Assembly (NCBI GenBank): GCA_029449235.1 | Contig: JANATG010000001.1 | Location: 1,240,001 to 1,304,000 of the forward strand | Direction of reading: 5' to 3' | Source: Linnemannia schmuckeri | Lineage: Eukaryota > Mortierellomycota > Mortierellomycetes > Mortierellales > Mortierellaceae | DNA length: 64,000 bases | Made by a program: the position numbers and the translations under genes | Shown: positions 23,005-35,548 of the stretch, piece after piece | Position numbering within the stretch: the stretch's first letter is position 1 | Layout: the number at the start of each line of letters is the position of its first letter | The notes under the pieces: model-generated | The model's database searches: none | Told to the model about the DNA's origin: nothing | What the model saw: the letters and a program-made list of their open reading frames with translations, nothing else

Positions 23005-26000
23005 ATGACAATGACAACCCAGCCTGCCGCCCCAACTCCCTCGGCCGCCTTTGCCAGGCGGTCGCCCGAAGAGACCGCCGCCCAGCTCGAGACCAGTGCC
23101 ATCAGCGGCCTCACCACCCTCGAAGCCAACAACCGTCGCGCCCGCTATGGCCTCAACGAGTTCGAGGTCGAGGACGACGAACCCATTTACCTCAAGTTCT
23201 TCAAGTCCTTTTACGAAAACCCACTGATCCTCCTTCTCCTCGCCTCTGCCATCGTCTCCCTCGCCATGGGCCAGCGCGATGACGCCATCAGCATCACCCT
23301 CGTATGTTTGCCTTCATTTTTGAATTGACAATGGGTGGGAATGTAACAGCAATTCTGCATTGCTTCAACGCTTGTTTATGATTCCACTTTTTGGTTTCTC
23401 GACGATGGCCAAGACTAAGTTCTAGCCTTAGTGTTGATGGGAGCATTTTTTTGCAGGTCTACCCTCAGACGTCCACATGGACACTTTTTCTCTTTAGAAG
23501 TTTGCATTGACTGATCCCTGTTCTCTGTCGTTTGTCGTTGTTTGTTCATCTTTCTTAGGCTATTCTTATTGTCGTCACAGGTAAAGCATCCAATCACCTT
23601 GTTTATTGTTCGGACGAAGCCAGCCCCTACGACAACGACGACGATGCGATTACAGCAGCCATTGGAGTGCGCTTTAGTTCAGATCGCAAGGAAGACTTGC
23701 AAACAGCGTGATCCAGGATCGAATGGCAAAGGGTCTGATAAGGATTCGGGATAGAACCCGTCCTCTACCTTGCCTTTCTTTTCCTCGATCGTTTCTTCAA
23801 TTGACAAACTGGTACTCCTAAGGATACGATACGACACATCTACCACCCGCAAAGGATCGATTCTTTACCTTACCAGATGGACTGAAAATGGCGAGAAACG
23901 AAAGGTGGGAGGAGGGAACAAAAAGAAATGAGAGTGTGCGCGACTTTTGCGATGCGGATGTTCCTTTGAAGCATCCAAGGGGGTTGCGGGACAGAACGTT
24001 GTTATTTCTTTATATTGTTGTCTTCAGGATCTCCTTGCCACCTCCTTCACCTCATGTTGTTTCTACCCCCCTTTCAATCCAATCGCAATTGGCAATATCA
24101 AAAGAAGAGGACGGCCTCCTTCTATTCAGGAAACATAGTTCATACCATAGGAAAACCAACAACGCAACAACGACGCAACAATGAGCAACAAAAGGGAACA
24201 ACAAACGAGGCGGACCAACAAGGCAGCGACAGCAATATCAATTCTTCCACAACACAACACAACACAACATGATTCAAGGAACATTTCTCATGTTTGTTTT
24301 TGTACCTTTTTATCCCTCCTACCGCTTTGATTTGCTCTTTGTGCAACAATGTGTTGACAAGTGGCCATTTTTCATCCACTGGCAGGAAAGGAACGCTCTG
24401 CACTGGGGAAAAGGAACGCTCCTTTATTTTTTTCTTTGCTTCTTCAACCCCTTTTGATGCCTCCCTATGTTTATTCCTTTTGCGTTCTCGCAAGTCCAGC
24501 TGGAAAGAAAGCAATGCAAACCAAAAACAGGGAGACGATGGGATTAGCATTAGGCAAAACAAAGGAAAGAACGAAAGGCGAAAAAGGACCCTATCTTTCT
24601 CATACATACACACTCTTTCTGCATTCACCATCCAACCCCCTTTGCACGCATTCCAGACAATTGGCTTTTGACCGATGAAATCTGTATCTTCACGCACACT
24701 CACCCCTTTTTTCTCTCTTTCTTTATCTGCTCCTTGCCTTTGCTATCGGGGTTTTAGTTGCGTTTGTCCAAGAATACCGATCTGAAAAGTCATTAGAGGC
24801 CTTGAACAAACTGGTTCCCCACCACTGCCATGTTATTCGGTAAGCCAAGTTACATCGATTTGACTTTATGTATTGGATTCTTCTCCGACTGCTTGTGATT
24901 GGATTCGATGGCAAGTTGATTGTGTTTTTGCTCAGGCACAAAAGAGAGAGAAAAGGAGCACAATTGATAGTCATTACCCAGGGTGCAGGGCAAGGAAAGT
25001 GGTTTATTATTTACCCAGCCAAAGGTGGACTAGACCCAGCTGGGAAAACTCTTGTTTTTATTCTTTTCTGGTCGTTCTCTTTAGAGCACATTCATCTGCA
25101 GGCAGATACGCGTGGAGGATAGGGATGAATTACAGGGACCTGAGCCTTGTCATTTCATTCGTCCTTCTCGACTCTGTGCTCACCTTTATTTATCTTGCTT
25201 AACCGGCAGGAAAAAAAAAAATTCAATTGAACTTTTTTTCTTTTTCTTTCTGCGATCCACTAACCTTGTTCGCATCTCTTATTTCTCATTTTATTTCATT
25301 CGCCCGTTTTTCCCATTCGCGCTTTTTATAGTGATGATACTCAGAGCGCAACTTTGGCTAGCCAACTGGTTCCTGGTGATTTGGTCAAGTTTGGCATTGG
25401 TGACAGGATTCCCGCCGACTGCAGACTGGTTTCTGCTGTCGATCTGGAGATTGACGAGTCCAACTTGACGGGTGAGAACAAGCCCTGCCGCAAGGTCATT
25501 GAGGCCATTACAGGGAACGAGTACACCGAGTTGTCGATCACGGAACGCAAGAACATTGCCTACATGGGAACATTGGTCAGAAACGGTCATGGAACTGGCA
25601 TTGTCGTCGGCACTTCAAAGGAGACCGAGTTTGGAGTTGTCTTCTGCATGATGCAGGAGGTCGAGATCCGCAAGACGCCCCTTCAATTGAGCATGGATGA
25701 GCTTGGAAAGAAGTTGTCAATGCTTTCATTCATCATTATCGGTGTCATTGTCTTGATCGGATTGTTCCAAGGAAAGCACTGGCTGGAGATGATGACCATT
25801 GGTGTGAGTTTGGCCGTCGCTGCCATCCCTGAGGGTTTGCCCATTGTTGTCACAGTGACCTTGGCTCTTGGTGTCCTGAGAATGGCTAATCGCAAGGCCA
25901 TCATCAAGAAGTTGCCCAGCGTCGAGACTCTCGGCTCTGTCAATGTCGTCTGTGCCGATAAGACCGGTAAGTTTATTGGTCGTTTGCAGGCGTCTGTTCA

Positions 26001-28268
26001 TCGTATTCAAGCATTGAGGAATTGAAAACTGATCCATCATGTCGATTACTTTTATTAGGAACTTTGACAATGAACCAGATGACTGTGACCAAGGTTTTTA
26101 CTTTGGCTGAGGGATTCCCCGTGGATGTAGACCAGGCCAAGAACGTCGATGTTGATCTTCACCCAGGAATGCGTCGTCTGTTGCAAGTCGGAAACCTCTG
26201 CAACAACGCCTTTATGGATGATCACTCCAAGTGGATCGGTCAGCCTACTGACATTGCCTTGATCGAAGTCTTACGCGGGTTGAGCATCTCGGATGAGCGT
26301 CCTGTAAGTTGAATATACTAGACATATTCATGGTGAGATATGTTAAATACGATATTAGACCATGAACTAACACTCACAATATTTATTCGATTTTCTTTTT
26401 CTTTGAAAATAGCTATTTGAGCGCATTTCTGAGTTCCCCTTCAACTCTGAGCAAAAGTATATGCATGTCCGTTGCGCACCTTTGCCCGGCGGTAATATTG
26501 GTAACAAGCAGACTGCAGAGCATGCGATCGACCCTACCAACGCTGCTGTCAGCCAATCTGGATCGCTCGGAACCTACTACTTCAAGGGTGCTATCGAGCC
26601 TGTTTTGGAGCGCTGTGTTAACTACTACAGGAGCGAGGGCAGCCAGCTACCTTTAGACATTGAGGCAAAGGACAAGGTCATGGCCCAGGCCAACGATATG
26701 GCTACTCATGGACTTCGTGTTTTGGCTATGGCATACGGAAACGATCTAGACCGCTTGACGTTTGTTGGTATTATGGCTATGCATGACCCTCCCCGCCCTG
26801 GTGTGGAGGACAGCATCCGGACGCTGGTTGGCAGTGGTGTCAAGGTCATCATGATTACTGGAGACGCTGGTAAGCAATGTGTTGCATGTTTTTACTTTCA
26901 TCTGTAGTAAATTTCATGTGGAGGCTGAGTAACAAAAACTAACAAGCCGCTCTTCAACACATATTATGTAATAGATGCTACTGCATTGTCGATTGCCCGT
27001 CGCCTTGGATTTCCTATTAACCCTGGCAAGGCATCTTGTCTGACTGGTGCCGAGATTGAGAGCATGACTGAGAGGCAATTGCAGGATGCTGTTGGTCACG
27101 TCAGTGTCTTCGCACGTACCACCCCCAAGCACAAGATGGCTATTGTTTCTGCGTTCCAAGCCAAGGGATGCATTGTTGCCATGACGGGAGACGGTGTCAA
27201 CGATGCCCCCGCTTTGAAGCTTGCTGATATCGGTATCTCGATGGGTCGCAGTGGAACCGATGTCGCCAAAGAGGCTGCCGACATGATTCTTGTCGACGAT
27301 GACTTTTCTACCATCCTCGGCGCCGTCGAAGAAGGTGCGTTTTCTTTTTATTGTTATTCGCTCGATTTGTTTATTATCATGCTGCAAACATTGCAAGCTA
27401 ACTTTGGGTTTCCTTGTTTCTTTTGTTGTTATTAGGCAAATCAATTTTTTACAACATTCAGAACTTCTTGACATTCCAGCTGAGCACAAGTGTAGCCGCT
27501 TTGACTTTGATTGCCATGGCCACCTTGTTTGGATTAAACAATCCCTTGAACGCCATGCAGATTCTTTGGATTAGTAAGTTTCAAGCTTGCTCAGGATAGT
27601 TTTTTTGGGATATTTTTTTGGGATATCCGATCGTTGCTCAAAAGTATCAGATTACTAACGTCCTCTCACTGTTTCTTGCACTAATAGACATTTTGATGGA
27701 CGGCCCACCCGCACAGTCGTTGGGTGTTGAGCCAGTAGATGACGATGTGATGAAGAAGCCCCCACGCGCCCGCGATGCTGCTATTCTGACACCTCTCCTT
27801 CTCCGTCGCGTCTTGACCTCGGCCATGATCATTGTTGCCGGCACGATGTTTGTCTACGTGCACGAGATGACCGACGGCGCCGTTACAGCCCGCGATACAA
27901 CCATGACATTCACGACATTTGTGTTCTTTGACATGTTCAACGCCCTTGCCTGCCGGTCCGAGAAAAAATCAGTCTTCAGCATTGGATTCACGACGAACAA
28001 GATGTTCAACTTCAGTGTTATGGGGTCGATCATTGGCCAATTCCTGGTCATCTACATGCCCTTCTTCCAGACTGTCTTCCAGACCGAGGCGCTGACGTTC
28101 ACGGATCTGCTTGGGATCACACTGTTGACGAGTTCTGTCTTCTGGGCGGAGGAGGCGCGCAAGTTCTTTGGCGACCGCCGGCATCATGAAAAGATGCATG
28201 GACGGAATGCTGGGCAAGGGTTCCGTCGAGTAGAGACTGAAGAAGGCGAGGCCTTTGAGATCGTATAG
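23005..28268 (+). CDS. PMR1: Golgi/secretory-pathway Ca2+/Mn2+ P-type ATPase (SPCA/PMR1)
   Basis: Nine exons: 23005-23301, 23559-23580, 24758-24839, 25332-25966, 26059-26303, 26413-26869, 26975-27334, 27436-27573 and 27688-28268. Phases agree, giving 938 aa. It pumps Ca2+ and Mn2+ into the Golgi for protein sorting and glycosylation. Marks are VQEYRSEKSLEALNKLVP, the actuator TGE in NLTGEN, IPEGLP in M4, the phosphorylated aspartate in DKTGTLT, MTGDGVNDAPALK, and NIQNFLTFQLSTS in M6. The M6 Gln matches the residue tied to Mn2+ selectivity in yeast Pmr1. The N-terminus is short and lacks a clear EF-hand. Exon 2 is only 22 nt and is followed by a 1177-bp intron, exceptional for this window. ATG 23005 and 23011 are both possible starts. 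Confidence 0.96.
23581..24757 (+). other. Unusually long PMR1 intron 2 (1177 bp)
   Basis: The intron begins GTAAAG after GTCACAG and ends TTTTAG before TTGCGTTTGTCCAAG. The joined protein (ILIVVT-VAFVQEYRSEKS) matches the family, so both borders are well supported. No coding or RNA gene was recognised inside. It has an ACAAC/ACACAAC-rich patch (24140-24270) and a pyrimidine-rich 3' third. Confidence 0.8.
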
Positions 28269-28505
28269 ATGTCTCCATTCTGACAATTAGATGAGCTTTT
28301 TTTCCTTCGTTCTTTTTTTTTTGTTTACAAACCTTTTCATTTCGTATCCATAAGCAGCCCCTCAAAAACATCATTATCATTAATAGATTTGCTTTTAAAT
28401 ATTCTGAAAGAGTTTACTGTTGTATTTATTTCGAAATGGTGTGATATGGTACAAAGAGAAAGAGAAAAAAAGGGGAGGGGGAAAGTGAGAGACTGAGAGG
28501 AAAGA

Positions 28506-31184
28506 CTATGAAGTCTCGTACTTGAAGCGGTAGACGTCTGAGTTGTCGGGGTCGGTAACAGTATCACGAAGCTTTTGGACCCATTGGTTACCCCAGGCGT
28601 GCATCCGTTGGTTCAGCTGCTGCTCGAATTGTGCCATCCCCTGAGTGATCGTCTCGGAAAGGTATGAAAAGTCTGGAGCTGTGGAAGGCGTGTTGTCGGA
28701 TGGTTGCTGCTGGCTCCTTGTTGTTGATGATGGTGCTGATGTGGAGGTAGTAGTAGGACTGCTGCTAGCACTGCTGCTGATGGGGTAGTGGTGGAAGTCT
28801 GAGATGGACCTTGATCGAAGACGGTCGTGTCCGCGTCCTTGCCACTGCTCTTGGACTTGTCCTTGTTGACTCCGGCTCTGGCTACGGTGAGATCCTCGGC
28901 CCCAGCGACCGATACCGCGCTCTTGTCCGCGCGTCGCGATGCCGCGCATGAAGCCGCGTATTGAATCCAGGCCAGTGCTTCGTCCGCTGTCACCTCCGCC
29001 ACCGCGTCCACCACGTCCCCGCGGAGTAAACCCAAACATTCTCCGTCCACCTCGACCGCCTCTGGAGAAACTAAATCCACGAGTTGAGGGTTGACATGCT
29101 TCATCCACACCATTCTCTTCCTGGTACCCTTCCTCTGCTTCCTCCTGGCCCTCTAGGTACTCCTCCTCTTGATCCTCGAGCGCTTCATCGCCGTCCTCCC
29201 TAGCCTCTTCCCTCTCATCATGCCCTCCTACCCTTCCTCCAATTTGAGAACGAGCCCGTCGGATCTGCTCAGCAGCCCTTCTCTGGTTCTCCTGGGCACG
29301 GATCATACTCTCCCTCGCCCGGATCTGGTTCTCTTGGTCACGGAGCATGTGCTCCTGGTCGCGGAACATCCTTTCTTGGTCCCGGATCCAGTGCTCGTGA
29401 CCTCTCGTTGACTGATTGCTGCTGTTGTTAAAAGCGGGGGTAAAGTGGCTATGGGTGTGATGAGTGGGGTGCATTGAATTTTGTCCGCCCATCCTTGCTC
29501 CTGTTTCTCCTTCTGCTGGTAAAGGGTCTTCTTCACGAGGTGCGGAGGGTGCAGAATCGAGAGTCTTGCGATCGCTGAAGTTGTACCTCGTCAAGTCTTC
29601 TTCTTCAAGTGGGCGGTAGTTGCTGATGCTGTCTTTGCTGTGTTTTAAGGACGCTATGGATGTTGTTTTCGACTCTGTAGTTGGATCTTGAACTACGGTG
29701 GTAGGTGGGGTTGTTGCCGATCCTGAAGCTGGTGCGGATGACGGCGATGAAGAAAAAGAAGGTCCTGCAGTATGGGTGTGCATGGCGAACCGAGGATCCA
29801 TGCGCATATCCCACGGTCCACGTCCAAATCCTCTTCCTCCTGACAATGGCCCACCAAATCCTGCGCCTCGAAAGCCTCCCTGGTACTGCCTGCGCGCCTC
29901 CCGTTCCGCCTCTCGATACAACGCCTCTCTCGCCGATTGCGAACGTATCCGATCTTCCTCCACCTGTCTCTGTGTCAATGCCGAATCGAAGCCCTTGTCG
30001 ACCGAGTAGTGGAGAGATGAGTTCTTCCAGTTGAGGTCATGATCCTGCGGTTTGAAATCCCGGATCGCTTGGAGCGCATAGTCGGGATCGGATTGAACCA
30101 TTGTCAAGACCTTGACTGACTCCCAGTCTCCTCGGACGGCGGGATGGTTCCCTTGTGCGACTAGCCTGACACCCGGAGCTCGTCGTTCGATTAAATCTCC
30201 ACCTACCCCTACTCCTGCTCCTGCTCCTGTTCTACCAGAAGATGGTCGTCTTTGAGAGGTGTTTTCCATGGATCCACAGGACCGTGTCAACAAGAAGGCG
30301 ATGGCCGGGAATAAGATCGGGATAGCTGCAACACCGATCCATGGGATCTTGCAGATCAACCAAGCACCCAGGACGAATCCGTACAGTTCTGTCTGGTACC
30401 GGGCAAGCCAAGCCTTTTCCTCCCATGGCTTGAACTGGACCCTTGCCAAGTACGGTTGCAAGAGCTCATAGAGGAACCATTCTTGCAAGTAAATAGTCTG
30501 AACGATCCAGATAGGTCCCGCGGCGCGGTTAGATCCACTTCCGAAAGCAATCGCCAAGACAAGAGCCAGTTTCCAAAAAAAAACAATCTGTTTCGACTTC
30601 AAATACGAATAAGAAACCAGCAAAGCGAGGGCCGCGCTAGGGTAATAAAACACGGACGCCGTCCGACCATGAACAAGCCAATCCAAGAGCTTAAGTTCGA
30701 CGTGAGCCTTCACCATCCTCCGTAAGAAGCCTTTGATCTGAACGAAATAGCGGGGTGAGGGTTTGGCGACGATATCGGAGCGGTTAGTACAATTGAGGGC
30801 CCGGACGGTGGAGGTGAAGAGCTGATCCCATCGTTTCGGGAAGAGGTATCGATAGAAGAGGATGCATGGGAAGAAGAGCTGCGTGTGGATCCGGAACTCA
30901 CCGCTACTGGAAGAGAAGCGAGTGGGGAGGAGGGCGGAGGTAGCGGAGGAGAGGAAGGAAAGGGTTGTTTGGAGGATGAGGCAGCGGAGGGAGAGTTTTA
31001 GGAGAGTGTGTTTCGTGGAGGAGTCTATTGTTGTGGTGAAAAGGGATCGGATAGCTTCGAGGAGGAGCTCGAGGCCGGTGATGAAACTTGATAGCCAGTG
31101 GCGGATGGGGTCTACGCCGTTGTCCTCTTCCTGCTTGGTGTTATTGGAGGTAGAGGTGCTGGAGGTGACCGGTGGTGGCGGCAT
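28506..31184 (-). CDS. Multipass membrane protein with heptad coiled-coil and Arg/Gly-rich tail
   Basis: Single exon, 892 aa, convergent with PMR1 (237 bp between stops). Residues about 40-310 contain several hydrophobic segments (including FFWKLALVLAIAFG and PWIGVAAIPILFPAIAFLL). The pattern RYQTELYGF...PWIG recalls the EI24/RRT8-LDS membrane family, but that is a weak match by eye. After residue 320 the protein is soluble and low-complexity: Gly/Arg (FGGPLSGGRGFGRG), then about seven successive heptads of the type [I/L/F]R-D/A-QE-N/H-M/Q near residues 597-650, an acidic stretch, RGGRGG motifs and a Ser/Thr/Gln tail. The combination suggests a membrane-tethered scaffold that may bind RNA. 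Function is not known. Confidence 0.8.
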   Translation of the reverse strand: MPPPPVTSSTSTSNNTKQEEDNGVDPIRHWLSSFITGLELLLEAIRSLFTTTIDSSTKHTLLKLSLRCLILQTTLSFLSSATSALLPTRFSSSSGEFRIHTQLFFPCILFYRYLFPKRWDQLFTSTVRALNCTNRSDIVAKPSPRYFVQIKGFLRRMVKAHVELKLLDWLVHGRTASVFYYPSAALALLVSYSYLKSKQIVFFWKLALVLAIAFGSGSNRAAGPIWIVQTIYLQEWFLYELLQPYLARVQFKPWEEKAWLARYQTELYGFVLGAWLICKIPWIGVAAIPILFPAIAFLLTRSCGSMENTSQRRPSSGRTGAGAGVGVGGDLIERRAPGVRLVAQGNHPAVRGDWESVKVLTMVQSDPDYALQAIRDFKPQDHDLNWKNSSLHYSVDKGFDSALTQRQVEEDRIRSQSAREALYREAEREARRQYQGGFRGAGFGGPLSGGRGFGRGPWDMRMDPRFAMHTHTAGPSFSSSPSSAPASGSATTPPTTVVQDPTTESKTTSIASLKHSKDSISNYRPLEEEDLTRYNFSDRKTLDSAPSAPREEDPLPAEGETGARMGGQNSMHPTHHTHSHFTPAFNNSSNQSTRGHEHWIRDQERMFRDQEHMLRDQENQIRARESMIRAQENQRRAAEQIRRARSQIGGRVGGHDEREEAREDGDEALEDQEEEYLEGQEEAEEGYQEENGVDEACQPSTRGFSFSRGGRGGRRMFGFTPRGRGGRGGGGDSGRSTGLDSIRGFMRGIATRGQERGIGRWGRGSHRSQSRSQQGQVQEQWQGRGHDRLRSRSISDFHHYPISSSASSSPTTTSTSAPSSTTRSQQQPSDNTPSTAPDFSYLSETITQGMAQFEQQLNQRMHAWGNQWVQKLRDTVTDPDNSDVYRFKYETS

Positions 31185-32018
31185 GTGTGCGCCGTTGTTT
31201 GTTATGACAGTCTAATGGTTATCTTTGTGCTGATAGATGAGACTCAATTGACGGTGTTTTATTGTACAGGGGATACAGTAGGGAGAAGAAAAGGTAAAGT
31301 AAAGGGGCGAGTGTATGGTACGACGAAGAGGTGAGTGGAAGAAGAAAGAAGCGAAGAGAAGAATGAGCGAAGTAGAGAAAAAAAAAAGTCCAAGCGACAC
31401 ACAAAAAGGGAAAAAAAAAAAAAAAAAAAAAAGACCATCAACGAAAGACTTGTCAAACTATCAACGCCAATCTGGCTTTAGCAGTCCCACGATTTCGAAT
31501 GAAGGACGTTTTTTGACAGAGGACACAACGAACTCACAGAGTAAGCAACGGGACACATCATGTGTTCGTTGTTGAACACGTATTGATACTTGTGCTGTTC
31601 ACTGCTCAGTCTGCCCTCGCCCTTCACCCTTTGTGTGTGGATCAATTTCTGATCGTTATCCTATTATTACTTGGCATTGATCAACGACGCTGCCAATACT
31701 ACAGACTCAGTCTCTCGAGTCAACGAGTTCTCATGGGTCAAAGGGTCTGTGAAAAGATCACCTCCAGTTTGACCCCTAAATATCCTGTTCGCGCAACGTG
31801 ACTTGAACTGTTGACCAAGCCCAACTGCAAACTGCAAGCATAAAAAAAAAAGGGCGTCTGTCACTCTTGCCATTTCACTCCCCTTCCCCACGAGTCCATT
31901 CTTTCCACTTTCACTCCCTTCCATTTCCCCATTCCTTCTTTCCCTCTTCACACTCCACTCACTCTACATTTCACGCTTCTCACCATCTACCTCAATTACA
32001 TTCTCGTTCAACAACATA
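31185..32018. promoter_or_regulatory. Shared divergent promoter region
   Basis: 834 bp between two divergently transcribed starts. It contains an A run at about 31411-31432 and, near the hydrolase start, a C/T-rich leader (31860-32010). No discrete site identified. Confidence 0.5.
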
Positions 32019-33545
32019 ATGGCCTCGATACCAATCCCAAGACGCTACAGGACAATCGTCTACATCCCATCTCGAACAGACGGAACCATGCTTGAAGTCT
32101 GCCTATCAATTCCCACGAGCACCTCCTCCCAGCCTCAAGCCTATACCGGCGTTGTGATTTCCCACCCCTACGGACCCCTGGGCGGCTCGTATAACAATAA
32201 TGTGGTCGGTGCCCTCCTGCAGTGGTTCGAGACCTCGTCTCTCTCTGCCCCCATCACTCTTGCTGCAAAGAAATCGAAGAAGGGAGCGGGAAAGAGGAAT
32301 AGTACTGGGGCAAGGAAAGGTAGTCTTGATCAGGATACTGGCAATGTAGGTGCTGGTGGTGGTGCTTCGCCTGCATCCGCCAGGTCGGCTGGAGCCGCTC
32401 AGGCCGAGTCCTTGGCCTGTGTCATCTGTGCTTTCAACTTTCGGTAGGAAATGAGCACCTGGACTTGTCTGTTTGAGTTTGAACGAAAGAAGAAAAATGC
32501 ATATGAACGTGCATGCAAAAAAAAAAACGTGTTCTCAACAATTTTTACTTTGTTCGTACATTGCACATGTCGAGGCTCAAAAAGCTATGCAAGCTAAACA
32601 ATCATAACGTTTTCATTTCCCCAAAATATAACACAAAATAGAGGATGTGGCAAGTCCAAGGGCAGTACATCCTGGTTCGGAGAGGCAGAACGCGAGGATT
32701 ATCAGACCGTCGTCGATTTCCTTCAGAGCGGGTCGCGTACAGGCACCAGCACCAGCCATCTCAACAACAGCCCTGAACGACGCGATTCGGGTTCAGGGTC
32801 TCCAGCGTCGAGTCGAGCTGTCTTTGATGAAACTGGACGTGAAATTGACCCACCGCGACTCCCCTTCCTCTCTCGGTTCATCCTCAGTGTAACATCACCT
32901 TTGCCTTCACAATAACTCGCGTTTTTTATGAAAGATGATTGTAATTTTCTTAGTTTTCACGCTTCGAGTCGCTGACTTAAAAATAACTTATAGGGCTTCT
33001 CGTATGGAGGTATGATTGCGTCGACGATTCCTCCACCGCTGAGAAACCCTGCAGACCCGACGAGCGCTCATCTTCCAACGACATATATCCTGATCAGCTA
33101 TCCTGCAGGTGTTGCCTGGTTTCTGACATCTGGAGCGCAAGGCGGCTTCTACAAACGCGCCAAAGCCATTCTCCAAAGAGGCCAGCAGCGGGCAGGAGAC
33201 GCGACGACCGCAAAGGACGATGCAGAGACAGCGATAACCACCGAGACCGATGCAGGGGCAGGGGCAGGTGCAAAAGCTGAATCCAAGAAGTCAACGGTCG
33301 AGGCGTACTTTATCACGGGCGCGCGTGACCAATTTACGAGTCCCAAGACACTGCTCAACTGGCTAAAGACGAACGCGGGTCTGAACCCGCCCAACAAGCT
33401 GACTGGTGGGTCTTGGGCGTTGACGCGACCGGATGGGGCAATTCATGTCGATGTTGTGGTGGATGCGGATCATTTCTGGCTGGATCGAGAACAGGAGCTG
33501 GTGGATCGTTTGCAAGCTTGGTGGAGCAATACTCATTCCGTCTAG
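32019..33545 (+). CDS. Alpha/beta-hydrolase fold protein
   Basis: Exons are 32019-32443, 32642-32888 and 32994-33545, in phase, giving 407 aa. HPYGPLGGSYNN forms the oxyanion-hole loop, and NFRGCGKSKGSTSWFGEAE is the strand-turn typical of the short-chain acyl or peptidase hydrolase group. The nucleophile is S227 in GFSYGG. D336 in ITGARDQF and H384 in DADHFW complete a triad. Two Ala/Gly/Ser-rich insertions (about 85-130 and 290-325) interrupt the fold. No signal peptide or organelle signal is evident, so it is probably cytosolic. Substrate cannot be told. Confidence 0.88.
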
Positions 33546-35459
33546 GTAGTTTCTACCAGTTTGACTGTTGTATTTGCGATTGCATTGCAGCTTGCCACAA
33601 AGAGTAAAATGTTACAAATAACAGAATACATCTTAAAAACCTTTGAACATGATGTGTTTCACATGCCCTTCGTTTAAGTAACAAACGATGACAGTTCAGC
33701 TTTCGGTACACTAGCGCCAAGCTTATGTTGATCAGTATGAATAACAGCTGGGCAAACGATAGATGACGAATAACGAGACGCCGTGAGCGAGCGGGAGGGA
33801 AAGAGGGAAATAGAAAACAAAACTGAAGGGAAAGAAGGGGAGGGGGCGTGGTGGAGGGAGAGGGGGAGCATACTTCAGAGGACGCGTTCGTTTGTTATCA
33901 TCGTCGTGTGCTTATTTTTGAAGTCCGCTCTGATCCCTTCTTATCATCCCCCCTTGCCCTGTCTCTCCGTCTCTCTGTCTCTCTTCCTGTCCGTCAAACC
34001 CAACAGGATGCTGTAGGCGGAGGAGGAGAGAGTGGCGTCAGATTAGTAACGACAGCAGAAAAAGCTGCATAACTGTCGACAAGAGGGTAACGTGGGGGGT
34101 GAGAGATTGGGGGAGGGGGTCAAGAAGGAGAGGAGGGAGACAAGGCTTATGGTTGCGTGTATGATGCGCGTTTTTTTTTTTTGGGAGGGAGGATACACCG
34201 TTGTCGATGATGCAACCACTCACTCAACCACCAAAACATTCACATCACAACTTGCTTGAATCACGTACCCCATAACAGACAACGGTCGGACCTTGGGCTG
34301 AGAGCGAAAGACAAAATGAGAGAGAAAATGGACACACGACTTGCAGAGGGGCCAAAGTCAAACATTTCATGAAAAGAATTCCCTTGTCTTCTGTCTTTGA
34401 TGGTACTCGTAAATTAGAGTGAGTGTGCGTTTTTTTGAGAGATTTTACCTTTCAGTCTCAGAAGTTCGAAAACTGGTGCCTGAGAAAAAAAAAAAAATAG
34501 ACAAGGGTTCAGAAAGTGGAAGAAGTTAGACTATGATCAAGCGGGGCATGCCTCGCTCTTACTTTTTTCAGCCAAAGAAAAGAGAAAGTAGCATAAAAAA
34601 GCCAGAATGAGATAAAGAACATACTGCACCTGCAAGCAGATATGCGGAGCTTGCATCCGTGAACAAGTTGAAGAAATATAAGTGAATGGAGTTTCCTGAT
34701 GCTGTTGCTGTAGTCCTGGACTGTAATGTTTGTTCTAAACGCTTTATTTAGCAAGTCCACCCTTCCTCTTCCTCCTTCCAACCCTGACATACATACTTCT
34801 GCTCAAGGGCAAGCACCGTTTCTATCCCACCCACCCTGCCCTCCATTAAATCCCCATTCAAACAGGCACATGAACAGGGGTGAAGTTCAACTCACGCGCA
34901 CATATTTATTTTCTCTGAGTTTTGTTTTTTATGCTCTTGTCTTGCTTAAGGCTGCAGTCTTACAGTTTTTTTTTTTACCCTTTCCTTATTACTCTTTCTA
35001 TTTGAGAGCGCAGCAGAAGAAGGAGGGTGTTTTTCTCGAAGAAGAAAAGCGAGAAAAAGTGGGTGATCGAATTGGAAGAGAAGGAAAATGGCAGCTTTGC
35101 GTAGATGTGAGATGTTACTACTGAGGAGAGGGCGAGGTCGAACAACTGTCATGCACTGTTGATTGTGCTCAGAGAGCAACAAGGTAAACAAAACAAAAAA
35201 ACAAAAAAAAAAAACGGTTGTGTTGTCCAGCTGGCAAATTGGAACAAGCCTGTTTCCGCTGGCTGGATGGAGAAATATTTTACTTTCAAACAGGATTCTT
35301 GCTTGTGGACTTGACCTTGAAGGCGTCCCTACTTACCCTTGCCAATATCAATATCCATGAGGTGTGTCAACAAATCGGTACAAAAAGGTGAGCACCACAC
35401 ATACGCACACGCGCAGAATCAATCAAAGAGAGCCAGGGCCAGGGCCAGGACCCACGGCG

Positions 35460-35537
<78 letters not shown>

Positions 35538-35548
35538 GAGACAGACAG
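35460..35548. repeat. 48-base A run followed by AGAC tetranucleotide repeat
   Basis: A run at 35460-35507, directly followed by about ten AGAC/AGAG units to about 35548. It is non-coding. The A run is long enough that its exact length may be a sequencing artefact. Confidence 0.95.
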
